NCBI RefSeq assembly: GCF_964218355.1
Contig: NZ_CAXPMC010000016.1
Location: forward strand, 248,001 to 312,000
Length of the DNA: 64,000 nucleotides
Origin: Ferrovibrio sp964218355
GTDB taxonomy: Bacteria; Pseudomonadota; Alphaproteobacteria; Ferrovibrionales; Ferrovibrionaceae
Direction of reading: 5' to 3'
This document shows, in pieces, positions 17,986 through 26,958 of this stretch (the first letter of the stretch is position 1; every line of letters starts with the position of its first letter). The translations under genes and the position numbers were made by a program. The notes beneath the pieces were generated by a model that saw only the letters and a program-made list of their open reading frames with translations, ran no database searches and was not told the DNA's origin.

Positions 17986-19506
17986 TTACTTCCAGGCAGC
18001 CTTGTAGAACGGCACGAACTCGTCCGGATCGACATCCAGTGACAGGTTATTCGCCTGCGCGGTGTTGACGCTGAAGGCCCACAGCGGCAGCCAGTAAGCC
18101 TGTTCGGCAACCCGCTTCTGTGCGGCCTCGTAGTGCTTCTTGCGCACATCGCGGTCGAGCGTCGTGTCGGCGATCTTCAGGTCGGCAACCACCTGCGGAT
18201 CTTTCACGACGTCGTCGCCAGCGCCGCCGAAGAACGGGCTGGTGCCCAGACCGGCATCGGCGATGCCGTAAGCGCCCCAGCTCGAGAGGTACGTGGGCGC
18301 CTTGCCTTCGATGTAGTTCGTCCGCATCACCGCGGACTGCTGCTCGTTGATGCTGGTCTTGATCCCGACGGCATTCAGATTGGCGGCAATGGCCTCGACC
18401 TGCGAACGAGGGAAGGTCGTCGCCGTCAGAAGCTCCAGCGGGAAGCCGTTGGGATAGCCGGCCTCCGCCAGCAGGTCCTTGGCCTTCTTCGGATCGTAGG
18501 CATACTTCACCACATCCTTCGAGCAGGCAAAGGCAATCGGATGGCAGGCCGCGGCAATCGATTCAGATGCACCGCCCACCAGCGCCGTGATGATGCTGTC
18601 CTTGTTGACGGCATGGTTGATGGCCTGACGCACCTTGGCGTCTGCGATGGGGCTCTTGCCGCCACTGAAATTCGGGTTCATGCCCATGAAAGCAAAACGC
18701 AGGATCGGCGCGGCCTTCACTGTCAGGTTCGGCCGCGACGCCAGGCGCCTGGAGGCGTCGTGCGGCACGCGCCAGATCCAGTCCAGCTGGCCGTTCATCA
18801 GCTCGGCATACTGGACGTTCGCTTCCGGCAGCACTTTCGCGACCAAGCGCTTGATGGCCGGACGGCCCTTCGGGCTGCCCGCATAATGCTCGTCGAACCG
18901 TTCCAGCACGAACCGCGTCCCCGTGGTCGATTCGACCAGGCGATACGGCCCGGTACCGATCGGCTTCGCCGACATGCCAGACGATCCGACAGCTTCGAGA
19001 TGATGCTTCGGATAGATCGGCAACGGGCCGGCAAGCATTTCCAATGCTAGCGGATATACCGCCTTCATGCGGATGCGAACCGAATACGGGCCGGTCTTCT
19101 CGACCACGTCGATCCAGCTCACCGTGATCTGGTATCGCGTGTTGTATTCCTTCTTGCTGACCTGGTTGAGCGTGTATTCCACGTCATCGGCAGTCAGTTC
19201 CTTGCCGTCGTGGAACTTGACGCCCTTGCGGATCACGAAGTCGAGCGTCTTCTCGTCGACAATCTTGTAGGACTCGGCCAGGGCCGGCAGGAATTCGCCG
19301 GTCTTGATATCCTTCATCAGCAGGTTGTCATAGAGCATGCGGGCGAGAATAAGGCCCGAACGCGAGATCTCCTTGTAGCCGTCCAGCGTGCTGACTTCTT
19401 CCTCGAAGGCGACATTCAGCGTGTCGTCGGCCTTGCCTGCCATGGCCTGGCCCGAGACGGTGGCAATCGCGATCGCCGCAGCGATGTTCAGTATCCGAAT
19501 ACGCAT
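17986..19506 (-). CDS. Peptide/opine-type ABC transporter substrate-binding protein
   Basis: Periplasmic binding protein of the SBP_bac_5 family, 506 residues. A signal peptide (MRIRILNIAAAIAIATVSGQAMA) precedes the mature start GKADDTLNVAFEEEVSTLDGYK. Family hallmarks include DFVIRKGVKFHDGKELTADDVEYTLNQV and IGTGPYRLVE. The start at 19506 has GGGGG upstream. It captures ligand for DppBCDF-like components downstream and follows the M19-family gene by 55 bp. Ligands of this family range over peptides, nickel, opines and glutathione; the operon points to a small peptide or amino-acid conjugate. Confidence 0.92.
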   Translation of the reverse strand: MRIRILNIAAAIAIATVSGQAMAGKADDTLNVAFEEEVSTLDGYKEISRSGLILARMLYDNLLMKDIKTGEFLPALAESYKIVDEKTLDFVIRKGVKFHDGKELTADDVEYTLNQVSKKEYNTRYQITVSWIDVVEKTGPYSVRIRMKAVYPLALEMLAGPLPIYPKHHLEAVGSSGMSAKPIGTGPYRLVESTTGTRFVLERFDEHYAGSPKGRPAIKRLVAKVLPEANVQYAELMNGQLDWIWRVPHDASRRLASRPNLTVKAAPILRFAFMGMNPNFSGGKSPIADAKVRQAINHAVNKDSIITALVGGASESIAAACHPIAFACSKDVVKYAYDPKKAKDLLAEAGYPNGFPLELLTATTFPRSQVEAIAANLNAVGIKTSINEQQSAVMRTNYIEGKAPTYLSSWGAYGIADAGLGTSPFFGGAGDDVVKDPQVVADLKIADTTLDRDVRKKHYEAAQKRVAEQAYWLPLWAFSVNTAQANNLSLDVDPDEFVPFYKAAWK

Positions 19507-19561
19507 TTTAAGAACCCCCATTCCTGTTAAGCGATGAGTGAAAATTCAAGACCGTTCGGGC

Positions 19562-20569
19562 TCAGCTGCCCCAAACGGCGCGGAACACCCGCATCCAGTT
19601 GCCGCCCAGAATTTTCCGGATATCGGCTTCGGCGAAGCCGCGTTTCACCAGCGCCGCCGTCAGGTTCGGCATCTGGTCGGGCGTGCCCATCCCCTCCGGA
19701 TAGAAATACGGCGGCGGCGGATACGCAGCCGGAGTCCAGCGGCCAGAAGCGATCGTTTCGTCGTAGAACTTCTGCGCTTCATCATCCGGCGTGTATGGCG
19801 ACTGGCCCGTGAAATAGTCGATGCCGAGTGCAACGTGATCGATGCCGACCAGGTCAGCCACGTAGCTGATGTGGTCGATATACTGATCGATGGTCGGACG
19901 CTTGTCGGCGGCCACGAACGGCGGGAAGCCGACGATGCCAGTTAGGCCACCGGTCGCCGCGGCAGCCTTGATCTGCTCGTCCAGAACATTGCGGGGCGTG
20001 CCGTACACCGCTCGCGGATTTGCATGGGAGAACACCGTGGGTGCCGCAGAATTCTCGAAAGCATCCATCGTCGTGCGATAGCCGGTGTGGGAGCAATCGA
20101 CGATGATGCGGGCCTCGTTCATACGGGCAATCGCCTTCAGGCCGAACTTGCTCAGACCGGCATCGGTGCGCTCTTCGCAACCGTCACCGACGCGGTTCTT
20201 GACGTTGTAGGTCAGCTGGATCATGCCGACACCGAGCGATTTGTAGGCATCGATCAGGTCGAGGCTGTCTTCCAGCGGGTCGGTGCCCTGAAAGTGAAAG
20301 ATGACGCCGATCTTGTTAGTGCGCTTGGCTTCCTCGATGTCGGATGCACTACGAACCAGGATGGCATCACCGCGCTCCCGGATGTACTGAACCCAGCTGC
20401 CAAGGCCCCGCATGGTCGTGGCCGCGTTGTCCCACCCGCCCACGGTCGGGGCGATCGCGGTCAATCCGCCCTTCTTGTAGACGTCGAGCATCTCCTTCCG
20501 ATGCAGCAACGGGCAAACCGGATCGATGATGATGGCATCCGCGTGAAGCGACTTCGCGTCGACTGACAT
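19562..20569 (-). CDS. Peptidase M19 (membrane dipeptidase) family protein with altered metal ligands
   Basis: First gene of the transporter operon, 335 residues. The M19 fold is recognisable from VDCSHTGYRTTMDAF, FSHANPRAVYGTPRN and GIDHVALGIDYFTG. The usual N-terminal H-x-D zinc pair (DGHNDL type) is replaced by IDPVCPLL, and the bridging glutamate expected in the GxEG segment is Gln in FHFQGTDP. Canonical M19 enzymes hydrolyse dipeptides, including those with a D-residue; this protein may bind one metal only or have a different reaction. It has no signal peptide, so it is presumably cytoplasmic and acts on the imported ligand. Confidence 0.85.
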   Translation of the reverse strand: MSVDAKSLHADAIIIDPVCPLLHRKEMLDVYKKGGLTAIAPTVGGWDNAATTMRGLGSWVQYIRERGDAILVRSASDIEEAKRTNKIGVIFHFQGTDPLEDSLDLIDAYKSLGVGMIQLTYNVKNRVGDGCEERTDAGLSKFGLKAIARMNEARIIVDCSHTGYRTTMDAFENSAAPTVFSHANPRAVYGTPRNVLDEQIKAAAATGGLTGIVGFPPFVAADKRPTIDQYIDHISYVADLVGIDHVALGIDYFTGQSPYTPDDEAQKFYDETIASGRWTPAAYPPPPYFYPEGMGTPDQMPNLTAALVKRGFAEADIRKILGGNWMRVFRAVWGS

Positions 20570-20973
20570 TTGGTCATTCCCTCATTGGCGGCGTGGAGGC
20601 CGCAGCGAATAAACAGCGATTACGGGAGTAATCTGGCGTGATTGCGTAGTTATCATTACGACAAAAATTTTCCAATACGAAAATTATTAATCCGATTGGG
20701 AATCTGATTTAGCTTGAAATATTGGCAGTCTGGTCGCTTCCTGAGCGCGTCCAACTGCATTCCGAAATTGTTATTTCTCATTATTATACAGTTATTTAAA
20801 TCGAAACCCCAATCTTCCCGGAGTGCATTCTGACTAAACCGAGGTCAATTCGTATTACCTTGAAAAAAATTTCGAATCCGATATCTAGTAAACCTAAGGA
20901 CGCGGGGCTAACGCCCTATGCTCCTTTTTGGACCGGTGACGCCAACCAAAAGTCGCCGAACAGAAAATCTCGG
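20570..20973. other. AT-rich divergent promoter region
   Basis: The 404 bp between the peptidase and the XRE-cupin gene contain no convincing gene. The sequence is markedly AT-rich (for example 20650-20710 and 20760-20810). An in-frame TTG at 20860 could lengthen the regulator by 38 residues but lacks a good ribosome site. No clear operator was recognised by eye. Confidence 0.5.
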
Positions 20974-21663
20974 ATGAATCAGATACCTCGTTCCCCTTTA
21001 CCTCAATTGCCGGACAGTTCGTCTGGCGTGGGGACGCAGTACGGCCAGGGCACCAATGTCGATCTCGGATCGCGGGTGCGGGGTATCAGACAGTCCAAGC
21101 GCATGACGCTGAAGGATGTGGCCAACCGCTCAGGTCTGGCCGTCGCGACACTGTCGAAGGTCGAAAACAACCGGTTATCGCCAACATATGAAAACATCAT
21201 CCGGCTGGCGCGTGGTCTGGACGTGGATATTGCGGTCCTGTTTTCAGATCAGCCGCAATTATCGCCGCATGGCCGGCGTTCGATCACACGGCTTGGCAAA
21301 GGTAAGGTTTTCGAGACCGAAACCTACGATTACGAGATGCTTTGCACCGATGTGGTTGGTAAGCGCATCATTCCGTTGAAGGCCCGCATCAAACAGCGGG
21401 AATGGAAGGACTTTAGCCCCCTGATCAAGCATGAGGGCGAAGAAGTGATTTACGTCCTCGCGGGGCGCATCAAGCTCATCACCGAGTTCTATGAGGAAGT
21501 CATTCTCGAACCTGGCGACTGCGTCTATTTCGACAGCACCATGGGCCATGTTTGTCTAGCGCACGGACTTGAAGACGCTGAGGTGTTTTGGATCTGCTCC
21601 AGTTCCGACGCTATCAGCGTGGTTGAAGGTAGCGGCGAAGCCGGTCAGTCACGCAACAAATAA
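20974..21663 (+). CDS. XRE-cupin transcriptional regulator
   Basis: The 229-residue protein has an XRE helix-turn-helix (GIRQSKRMTLKDVANRSGLAVATLSKVENNRLSPTYENIIRLARGLDVDIAVLF, about residues 34-88) followed by a C-terminal cupin barrel (EEVIYVLAGRIKL ... LEPGDCVYFDSTMGHV). Regulators of this layout commonly control amine, amino-acid or opine catabolism and sense a metabolite in the cupin. It diverges from the peptide-transporter operon, which is its probable target. The start is uncertain: ATG at 20974 is used, but an upstream TTG at 20860 is in frame. Confidence 0.88.
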   Translation: MNQIPRSPLPQLPDSSSGVGTQYGQGTNVDLGSRVRGIRQSKRMTLKDVANRSGLAVATLSKVENNRLSPTYENIIRLARGLDVDIAVLFSDQPQLSPHGRRSITRLGKGKVFETETYDYEMLCTDVVGKRIIPLKARIKQREWKDFSPLIKHEGEEVIYVLAGRIKLITEFYEEVILEPGDCVYFDSTMGHVCLAHGLEDAEVFWICSSSDAISVVEGSGEAGQSRNK

Positions 21664-21879
21664 CGTGAATTGTCTGACCGAACATTCGTAGCGTTTCGAT
21701 TCACTCCTAATACTTTTCTGAGATTAACTTCGGTGTCGGCCTCTGCGCCGAACCTTCGATACCTCCATCTACAGACCGCCGTGCTATTTGATGTGCGCTG
21801 GACTATACGTTAATTCTGAAATCCGAGAATCAGATAGCGTTTTACTATGGAAAATCTATCGCGGGCTTGCGTCGCGTGT

Positions 21880-21903
21880 ACGGCTGGCAAAGTAACCAGC
21901 CGT
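21880..21903. terminator. Hairpin between convergent genes
   Basis: ACGGCTGG and CCAGCCGT form a perfect 8-bp stem with an 8-base loop, between the convergent XRE-cupin and SDR genes. It is just past the SDR stop on the minus strand and could terminate transcription from either side, although no T-run is present. Confidence 0.45.
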
Positions 21904-21925
21904 CGCGCCGTTCCGCCCTCCCCTG

Positions 21926-22696
21926 TCAACGCGCAGACATGCGTGCGCCGGCGTCAAGCGAGATAGTGGTCGCATTGAGATATTGGTTCTCCGCGATATG
22001 CCGCACTAGGCTTCCGAATTCCTCGGCCTGACCCATGCGGTTGGGAAACAGGATCATGCGGTTGATGATCGACTGCGACACATTCTCCGGCAGGCCGGCC
22101 ACCATCGAGGTGTCGAACAAGCCGGGCGCGATGGTCACCACGCGGATGCCGAATTCGGCAAGGTCACGCGCTACCGGCAGCGTCAGCCCCATCACCCCGG
22201 CTTTGGAGGCGCTGTAGGCTGCCTGGCCGATCTGGCCCTGCCAGGCCGCGCCCGAGGCGGTGTTGATGATGACGCCGCGCTCCCCACCCACTTCGGGTTC
22301 ATTCGCGCTCATGACCTGAGCCGCGAAGCGGATGACGTTGAATGTGCCGGTGAGGTTGACCGCGATGACCTTGCTCCAGGTCGCAAGCGGGAATGGCTGA
22401 CCACGCGACAGCGTCTTTGCTGAATCGGCCACGCCGGCGCAGTTCACGGCGACGTGGATAGTGCCAAAAGCCTGCACTGCCGCATCAATGCCGGCCTGCA
22501 CGCTGGCTTCATCCGCCACGTCGACGCTGCGGACGAGGCCATTGACGCCAAGTTCGGATGCAAGCATAGCCAGCTTCGTCTCGTCGCGGTCAAGGCCAAC
22601 CACCCTGGCGCCGGCGGCCGCCAGGATCTTGCAGGTGGCAAAGCCAAGACCGGATGCGGCGCCGGTGACAACGGCGACCTTATTTTGGAGATTCAT
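21926..22696 (-). CDS. SDR family oxidoreductase, 3-hydroxyacyl-CoA dehydrogenase type
   Basis: Short-chain dehydrogenase of 256 residues. The NAD motif TGAASGLG is at about residues 11-18, NCAG near 90, the catalytic Ser in NTASGAAW and Tyr/Lys in YSASKAG. The sequence around GGERGVIINTASGAAWQGQIGQAAY strongly resembles type II 3-hydroxyacyl-CoA dehydrogenases (HSD10-like), which oxidise 3-hydroxyacyl-CoA in beta-oxidation. It follows the thiolase gene by 32 bp, so the two would carry out the last steps of a beta-oxidation-like cycle. Confidence 0.9.
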   Translation of the reverse strand: MNLQNKVAVVTGAASGLGFATCKILAAAGARVVGLDRDETKLAMLASELGVNGLVRSVDVADEASVQAGIDAAVQAFGTIHVAVNCAGVADSAKTLSRGQPFPLATWSKVIAVNLTGTFNVIRFAAQVMSANEPEVGGERGVIINTASGAAWQGQIGQAAYSASKAGVMGLTLPVARDLAEFGIRVVTIAPGLFDTSMVAGLPENVSQSIINRMILFPNRMGQAEEFGSLVRHIAENQYLNATTISLDAGARMSAR

Positions 22697-22728
22697 TGTT
22701 TTCCTCCCGGGAATGAAACGGCAGTGTT

Positions 22729-23967
22729 TTAACGGCCGAGGATAATGACGCTGGCAATCGCCTCTTCGATGCCATGCAGGCCGCCGCCATTTTCGGCCAG
22801 CGCCAGTCGCGCGCCTTCCACCTGACGAGGACCGGCTTCACCGCGCAGCTGCGTCACCAGTTCGAAGACCTGCGCAATGCCGGTGGCGCCAACCGGATGG
22901 CCCTTGGATTCCAGGCCACCAGAGGGATTAACCGGGATACGACCGCCCAGCGCGGTCTCGCCACGCTCCGACATCGGGCCGCCCTCGCCGAAATCGCAGA
23001 AACCGAGATTCTCGATCTGGATGATTTCGCCCATCGCGGTCGCGTCATGCACCTCGGCCACCGAAATATCCTTCGGACCAACACCAGCCTTTTCATAGGC
23101 ACGCTTGGACCCCAGCGCCGTGCAGTGCTTCTCGACTTCGGTGGGATCGCGGTCGCTGCCGGACTGCAGCACGCTGGCCAGCACCTTGATGGCGCGGCTT
23201 TTGTCGATGCCAAGTCGGCGCAGGCCAGATTCGGTGACCAGCACCGCAGCAGCGGCGCCATCCGAGATCGGCGAGCACATTGGCAGGGTCAGCGGGTAGG
23301 TGATCGGCGGCGCGGCCAGGATCTGATCGACCGTATAGGCATCACGGAACTGCGCCAGCGGATTGTGCACCGAATGGGTATGGTTTTTTGCGGCAACAGC
23401 GGCGAGATGACGCTGCGTGGTGCCGAAACGCTTCATATGCGCACGCGAAAAGGCGGCGTAGACATCCATGAAGGCGCTGTAGGGTTTCGGCGAGGTCGTG
23501 CCGTCTGGCACCTCTACGCCGTCGCCCAGCTTCAGCAGGCGCTCGCGGATCGCCGGGATGTCCTGCACGTCCCAGGCACCATCGAAAGCCGAGAACATCA
23601 GCTCGCGATCGGTGGAGAACATCTTCTCGGCACCCAGCGCCAGCGCGACATCCCCGTCGCCCGCCTTGAGGAAATTGACTGCCAGGTTAAAGGCCGTGGC
23701 GGCACTGGCGCAGGCATTCTCTACATTGACCACCGGAATGCCGCCGACCCCCATGCTGCGCATCACCACTTCGCCGCGGATCATGTGCTGGCGTTCCATG
23801 TGGCCCTGCGCCGAATTTGCAAAGAAGGCGGCTTCTGCCGGCTGGCCCTCCAGACCGGCATCCTTCAGCGCACCCTGCACCGCTTCGGCGGCCATGGTCT
23901 TGATCGTCTTGTCGAGCTGGCGGCCGAAATACGTCATGCCCACGCCGGCGATGTAAACCTGTTCCAT
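22729..23967 (-). CDS. Thiolase family protein (SCP2-type acetyl-CoA acetyltransferase)
   Basis: The 412-residue protein begins MEQVYIAGVGMTYFGRQ. The nucleophilic cysteine lies in NACASAATAF near residue 86 and the C-terminal histidine in LESKGHPVGATGIAQ. The HDATAMGEIIQIENLGFC segment marks the SCP-x/thiolase-like lipid-transfer subgroup rather than classical FadA, a group often acting on branched or cyclic acyl-CoA. Catalysis is thiolytic release of acetyl- or propionyl-CoA. It is the first gene of the minus-strand transcript from the divergent operator region at 24.06 kb. Confidence 0.92.
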   Translation of the reverse strand: MEQVYIAGVGMTYFGRQLDKTIKTMAAEAVQGALKDAGLEGQPAEAAFFANSAQGHMERQHMIRGEVVMRSMGVGGIPVVNVENACASAATAFNLAVNFLKAGDGDVALALGAEKMFSTDRELMFSAFDGAWDVQDIPAIRERLLKLGDGVEVPDGTTSPKPYSAFMDVYAAFSRAHMKRFGTTQRHLAAVAAKNHTHSVHNPLAQFRDAYTVDQILAAPPITYPLTLPMCSPISDGAAAAVLVTESGLRRLGIDKSRAIKVLASVLQSGSDRDPTEVEKHCTALGSKRAYEKAGVGPKDISVAEVHDATAMGEIIQIENLGFCDFGEGGPMSERGETALGGRIPVNPSGGLESKGHPVGATGIAQVFELVTQLRGEAGPRQVEGARLALAENGGGLHGIEEAIASVIILGR

Positions 23968-24060
23968 CCTTCCCTCCCTCAGGGCTCGTCCTTGGATAAG
24001 CGCTGCCGGCCATCCAGGGACCTCACGGCGCTTGCCAATATTTCTTTATAGTCTACATTA

Positions 24061-24095
24061 TGACTTATAATATTATTTAATGACTCATGAGTCAA
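24061..24095. promoter_or_regulatory. TetR-type operator in thiolase/crotonase divergent promoter
   Basis: A perfect 14-bp palindrome TGACTCATGAGTCA (24081-24094) follows ATAATATTATTTA (24067-24079). On the minus strand the 15-mer TTGACTCATGAGTCA matches the sites at 33065 and 39273 at 11 invariant positions, and the ATAATATTATTTA 13-mer is repeated exactly at 39288-39300. Control by the TetR protein at 34069-34704 is inferred. Confidence 0.6.
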
Positions 24096-24111
24096 TAAAC
24101 GGAGGGAACCC

Positions 24112-24906
24112 TTGAACACATCCGCTGATTCCAGCGTCCTGATCGAGGTTCGCGATAGCGCCGTCTGGATCACCCTCAACCGGCCGGCCGCCCTGAATGC
24201 CATCACGCCGGACATCGTGGCCGGCATCCAGGCAGCGCTCGACCGCGCCGAGCGGGACGATATCCGCGCCGTGGTGCTAAGCGGCAGCGGCCGCGCCTTC
24301 TGTGCCGGCGCCGACCTCAAGTTCGTGCGCGCCACCAGCGGCGAAGATGGCCAGAACGTCAGCAAATTCCTGAATTCCGTGCTAGACATGATGACGCGGC
24401 TGGAACGCTTCCCGCGGCCGGTGATCGCCGCCGTGAATGGCCTGGCGATGGCGGGCGGGCTGGAACTGCTGCTGTGCTGCGACATGGTGATCGCGGCGCG
24501 GTCGGCCCGCCTTGGCGACGCCCATGCGAATTTTGGCCTTCTGCCGGGCGGCGGCAGTTCGGTGCGTCTGCCACGCAAGATCGGCCCGACCCGCGCCAAG
24601 TATCTGCTATTTACCGGTGAGTCGGTTCCTGCCGAAGATCTGGTGGCTGCCGGTCTGGTCAACGAGGTGGTGGAGGATGCCGACCTGGTGGCTGCCACCG
24701 GTCGCCTGGTGGCCAAGCTGGCGGTGAAAAGCCCGCTGGTGCTGCGGCGCATGAAGGCGCTGGTCGATGACGGGCTGGAGCAGCCATCCGCCCAGGCGCT
24801 GCGGCTGGAACTGCTGGCGTCGGAAGTGCATGCGCACAGCGCCGATCTGAAGGAAGGTCTGGCCGCTTTCGTGGAAAAGCGCCAGCCGCGCTTTACCGGA
24901 CGCTGA
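24112..24906 (+). CDS. Enoyl-CoA hydratase/isomerase family protein
   Basis: Crotonase-fold protein of 264 residues with a TTG start at 24112, supported by GGAGGG 5 bp upstream. The oxyanion segment SGSGRAFCAGADLKFVRA and the second oxyanion region NGLAMAGGLELLLCCD are clear. The second acid position of classical hydratases (PEITIG-type) reads DAHANFGLLPGGG, so the usual second glutamate appears absent; the enzyme may be an isomerase, hydrolase or otherwise divergent crotonase. It diverges from the thiolase operon across a shared operator and is followed after 17 bp by the PaaK-like gene. Confidence 0.88.
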   Translation: MNTSADSSVLIEVRDSAVWITLNRPAALNAITPDIVAGIQAALDRAERDDIRAVVLSGSGRAFCAGADLKFVRATSGEDGQNVSKFLNSVLDMMTRLERFPRPVIAAVNGLAMAGGLELLLCCDMVIAARSARLGDAHANFGLLPGGGSSVRLPRKIGPTRAKYLLFTGESVPAEDLVAAGLVNEVVEDADLVAATGRLVAKLAVKSPLVLRRMKALVDDGLEQPSAQALRLELLASEVHAHSADLKEGLAAFVEKRQPRFTGR

Positions 24907-24923
24907 CCCAGGGAGAGCCCACG

Positions 24924-26135
24924 ATGACCGAGACGCGTTTTGCGCGACTGCGCGCCATTCAGGCCAATGCTTATGCGCAGGCCCCTGCCATCCGCACCCT
25001 GTTCGATGCCGCCGGCCTGCACCCGGATCAACTCAGCGATGCCGCCGCCCTGGCACGTCTGCCGGTGTTCAAGAAAGAGGCGATGATCGAGCGGCAGCGC
25101 CTGGCCCCGCCCTATGGCGGTTTCCTGGCCGCGCCGGCCACGGACATCGAGCGTATCTTCGTCTCGCCCGGCCCGATCAACGAGCCGCAGTTCCGCGGTG
25201 AGATAGACGGCCTAGGTTTCGGCGCCGCCTTTGCTGCTGCCGGGATCGGCGGCGGCGATGTGGTGCTGAACACCTGGTCCTATCATCTGGTGCCGGCCGG
25301 GTTGCTGCTGGATGAAGGCCTGCGCAGCACCGGTGCCAGCGTCATTCCCGCCGGCACTGGAGGCAGCGAAATGCAGGCCAAGCTGATCCGCGACCTTGGC
25401 GTGACCTGCATCTGCGCGGCCACGGCCTATTTCGTCACCCTGGCCGAAACACTGGAACAGGCCGGCCACGAGCTGCCGCGCGATTGGGGCGTCACGTCCG
25501 CCCTGCTGGGCGGCGAATTCGGCGACTGGATGGGCAAGCGCCGCAGGCTGGAGGTGCGTTATGGCCTGCGGACCTTCTCGGTTTATGCCACAGCGGATTT
25601 CGGCCTGATCGGCTTCGAACGCGACACTCAGGAAGGCTACGAAATCCACCCCGACCGCATCGTGCAGATCTGCGATCCGGTCAGCGGAAACCCGCTGCCG
25701 GTGGGCGAGCCCGGTGAAATCGTGGTAACGACGCTGCGGCCAGGCTGGCCACTGATCCGCTTCGGCACCGGTGATGTCGCCATCGCCCGCGCGCTGTATG
25801 CCGATGGCAGCGTCGCACATATCTCCATGCTGCAGGGCCGCGTCGGTCAGTCCGTGAAGGCGCGCGAGATCTTCATTTATCCACGGCAGCTGGAGGAACT
25901 GGCGATCGCCATCCCCGGCATCCAGCGTGCCCAGGCCTCGATCACCCGCGAGGGGCATCGCGACTGCGTCACGCTGCGCCTGGCCCTGCAGGATGGTATC
26001 GATCCCAGCAGCGTGACCGAACCCGCTCAGGCGAAGTTCCGCGAACTGTCACGCCTCAAGGCCGACCATGTCGAGATTGCCGGCAGCACGGAGCTGAACG
26101 CTGAAGCGCCACTGGTGCGCGATCTGCGACAGTAA
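24924..26135 (+). CDS. Phenylacetate-CoA ligase (PaaK)-like AMP-forming enzyme
   Basis: The 403-residue protein aligns by eye with PaaK-type ligases: YGLRTFSVYATADFGLIGFE corresponds to the YG-x-E/D core, CDPVSGNPLPVGEPGEIVVTTL and PLIRFGTGD to motifs A5-A8, and GRVGQSVKAREIFIYPRQLE to the hinge and C-terminal domain. The phosphate-binding SSGTTGKPT motif is replaced by SPGPINEPQ. It is somewhat shorter than PaaK (about 430-440). A CoA ligase for a carboxylic-acid substrate is likely, but the changed loop leaves activity uncertain. It is cotranscribed with the crotonase upstream. Confidence 0.82.
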   Translation: MTETRFARLRAIQANAYAQAPAIRTLFDAAGLHPDQLSDAAALARLPVFKKEAMIERQRLAPPYGGFLAAPATDIERIFVSPGPINEPQFRGEIDGLGFGAAFAAAGIGGGDVVLNTWSYHLVPAGLLLDEGLRSTGASVIPAGTGGSEMQAKLIRDLGVTCICAATAYFVTLAETLEQAGHELPRDWGVTSALLGGEFGDWMGKRRRLEVRYGLRTFSVYATADFGLIGFERDTQEGYEIHPDRIVQICDPVSGNPLPVGEPGEIVVTTLRPGWPLIRFGTGDVAIARALYADGSVAHISMLQGRVGQSVKAREIFIYPRQLEELAIAIPGIQRAQASITREGHRDCVTLRLALQDGIDPSSVTEPAQAKFRELSRLKADHVEIAGSTELNAEAPLVRDLRQ

Positions 26136-26147
26136 ATTCTGGCTGGC

Positions 26148-26954
26148 TCAGCCGAGCCAGCGCTTGCGCCGCCGATAGTGTTTGACATCGCGGTAGCTCT
26201 TGCGCTCGCCCTGGACATTCAGGCCCAGATAGAATTCACGTACGTCTTCATTGCTGCGCAGTTCATCGCCTGCGCCTTCCAGCACGATATGGCCGTTTTC
26301 CATGACGTAGCCATAATCCGCCAGCTGCAGCGCAACGCGCGCATTCTGCTCCACCACCAGCAGCGTGACGCCGGCATCCTTCAGTGACTTCAGAACGGCG
26401 AAAACCTCGTCGACCATCAGCGGTGCCAGACCGAGCGACGGCTCGTCGATCAGCATCAGCTTCGGTCGTGCCATCATGGCACGGCCGATCACCAACATCT
26501 GCTGCTCACCGCCTGACAGATAGCCAGAGGTGCGATCTTTCAGGGCCGCAAGCCGGCCGATGCGGGAATAAACCTCATCCAGTCGCTGCCGCACCGCACG
26601 CAGGCTGGTTTCCTTGTGCCCACCGATGATCAGGTTCTGCTCCACGGTGAGGTGGCGCAGCACGCGGCGCCCTTCCATCACATGGATGATGCCGGTATCG
26701 ACGATGTCGACCGCATCCTGATTGTCGATGCGCTTGCCATTGAACTGGATATTACCCGAGGTGACGCGCCCGTCCTCGGTTTTGATCACATTCGAAATCG
26801 CCTTCAGCGTGGTCGACTTGCCGGCGCCGTTACCACCCAGCAGGGCGACGCACTGCCCCTCGCTGATGCGCATCGAGACACCCTTCACCGCCAGGATGAC
26901 CTCGCTGTAGATCACTTCGACATTGTTGAGCTCAAGCACGCGCGCCTCCGGCAT
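26148..26954 (-). CDS. Branched-chain-type ABC transporter ATP-binding protein (LivF-like)
   Basis: LivF-class ATPase of 268 residues from the chosen start MPEARVLELNNVEVIYSEVI. Walker A is LLGGNGAGKSTTLK, the signature YLSGGEQQMLVIGRAM, Walker B PKLMLIDEPSLGLAP. The insertion between Walker A and the signature (NIQFNGKRIDNQDAVDIVDTGIIHVMEGRRVLRHLTVEQNL) is LivF-like. An in-frame ATG at 26969 exists but lies within a hairpin loop. The gene is last in the operon LivG, acyl-CoA synthetase, LivH, LivM, LivK, LivF. The substrate is likely a carboxylic acid given the embedded synthetase. Confidence 0.9.
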   Translation of the reverse strand: MPEARVLELNNVEVIYSEVILAVKGVSMRISEGQCVALLGGNGAGKSTTLKAISNVIKTEDGRVTSGNIQFNGKRIDNQDAVDIVDTGIIHVMEGRRVLRHLTVEQNLIIGGHKETSLRAVRQRLDEVYSRIGRLAALKDRTSGYLSGGEQQMLVIGRAMMARPKLMLIDEPSLGLAPLMVDEVFAVLKSLKDAGVTLLVVEQNARVALQLADYGYVMENGHIVLEGAGDELRSNEDVREFYLGLNVQGERKSYRDVKHYRRRKRWLG

Positions 26955-26958
26955 TGCA

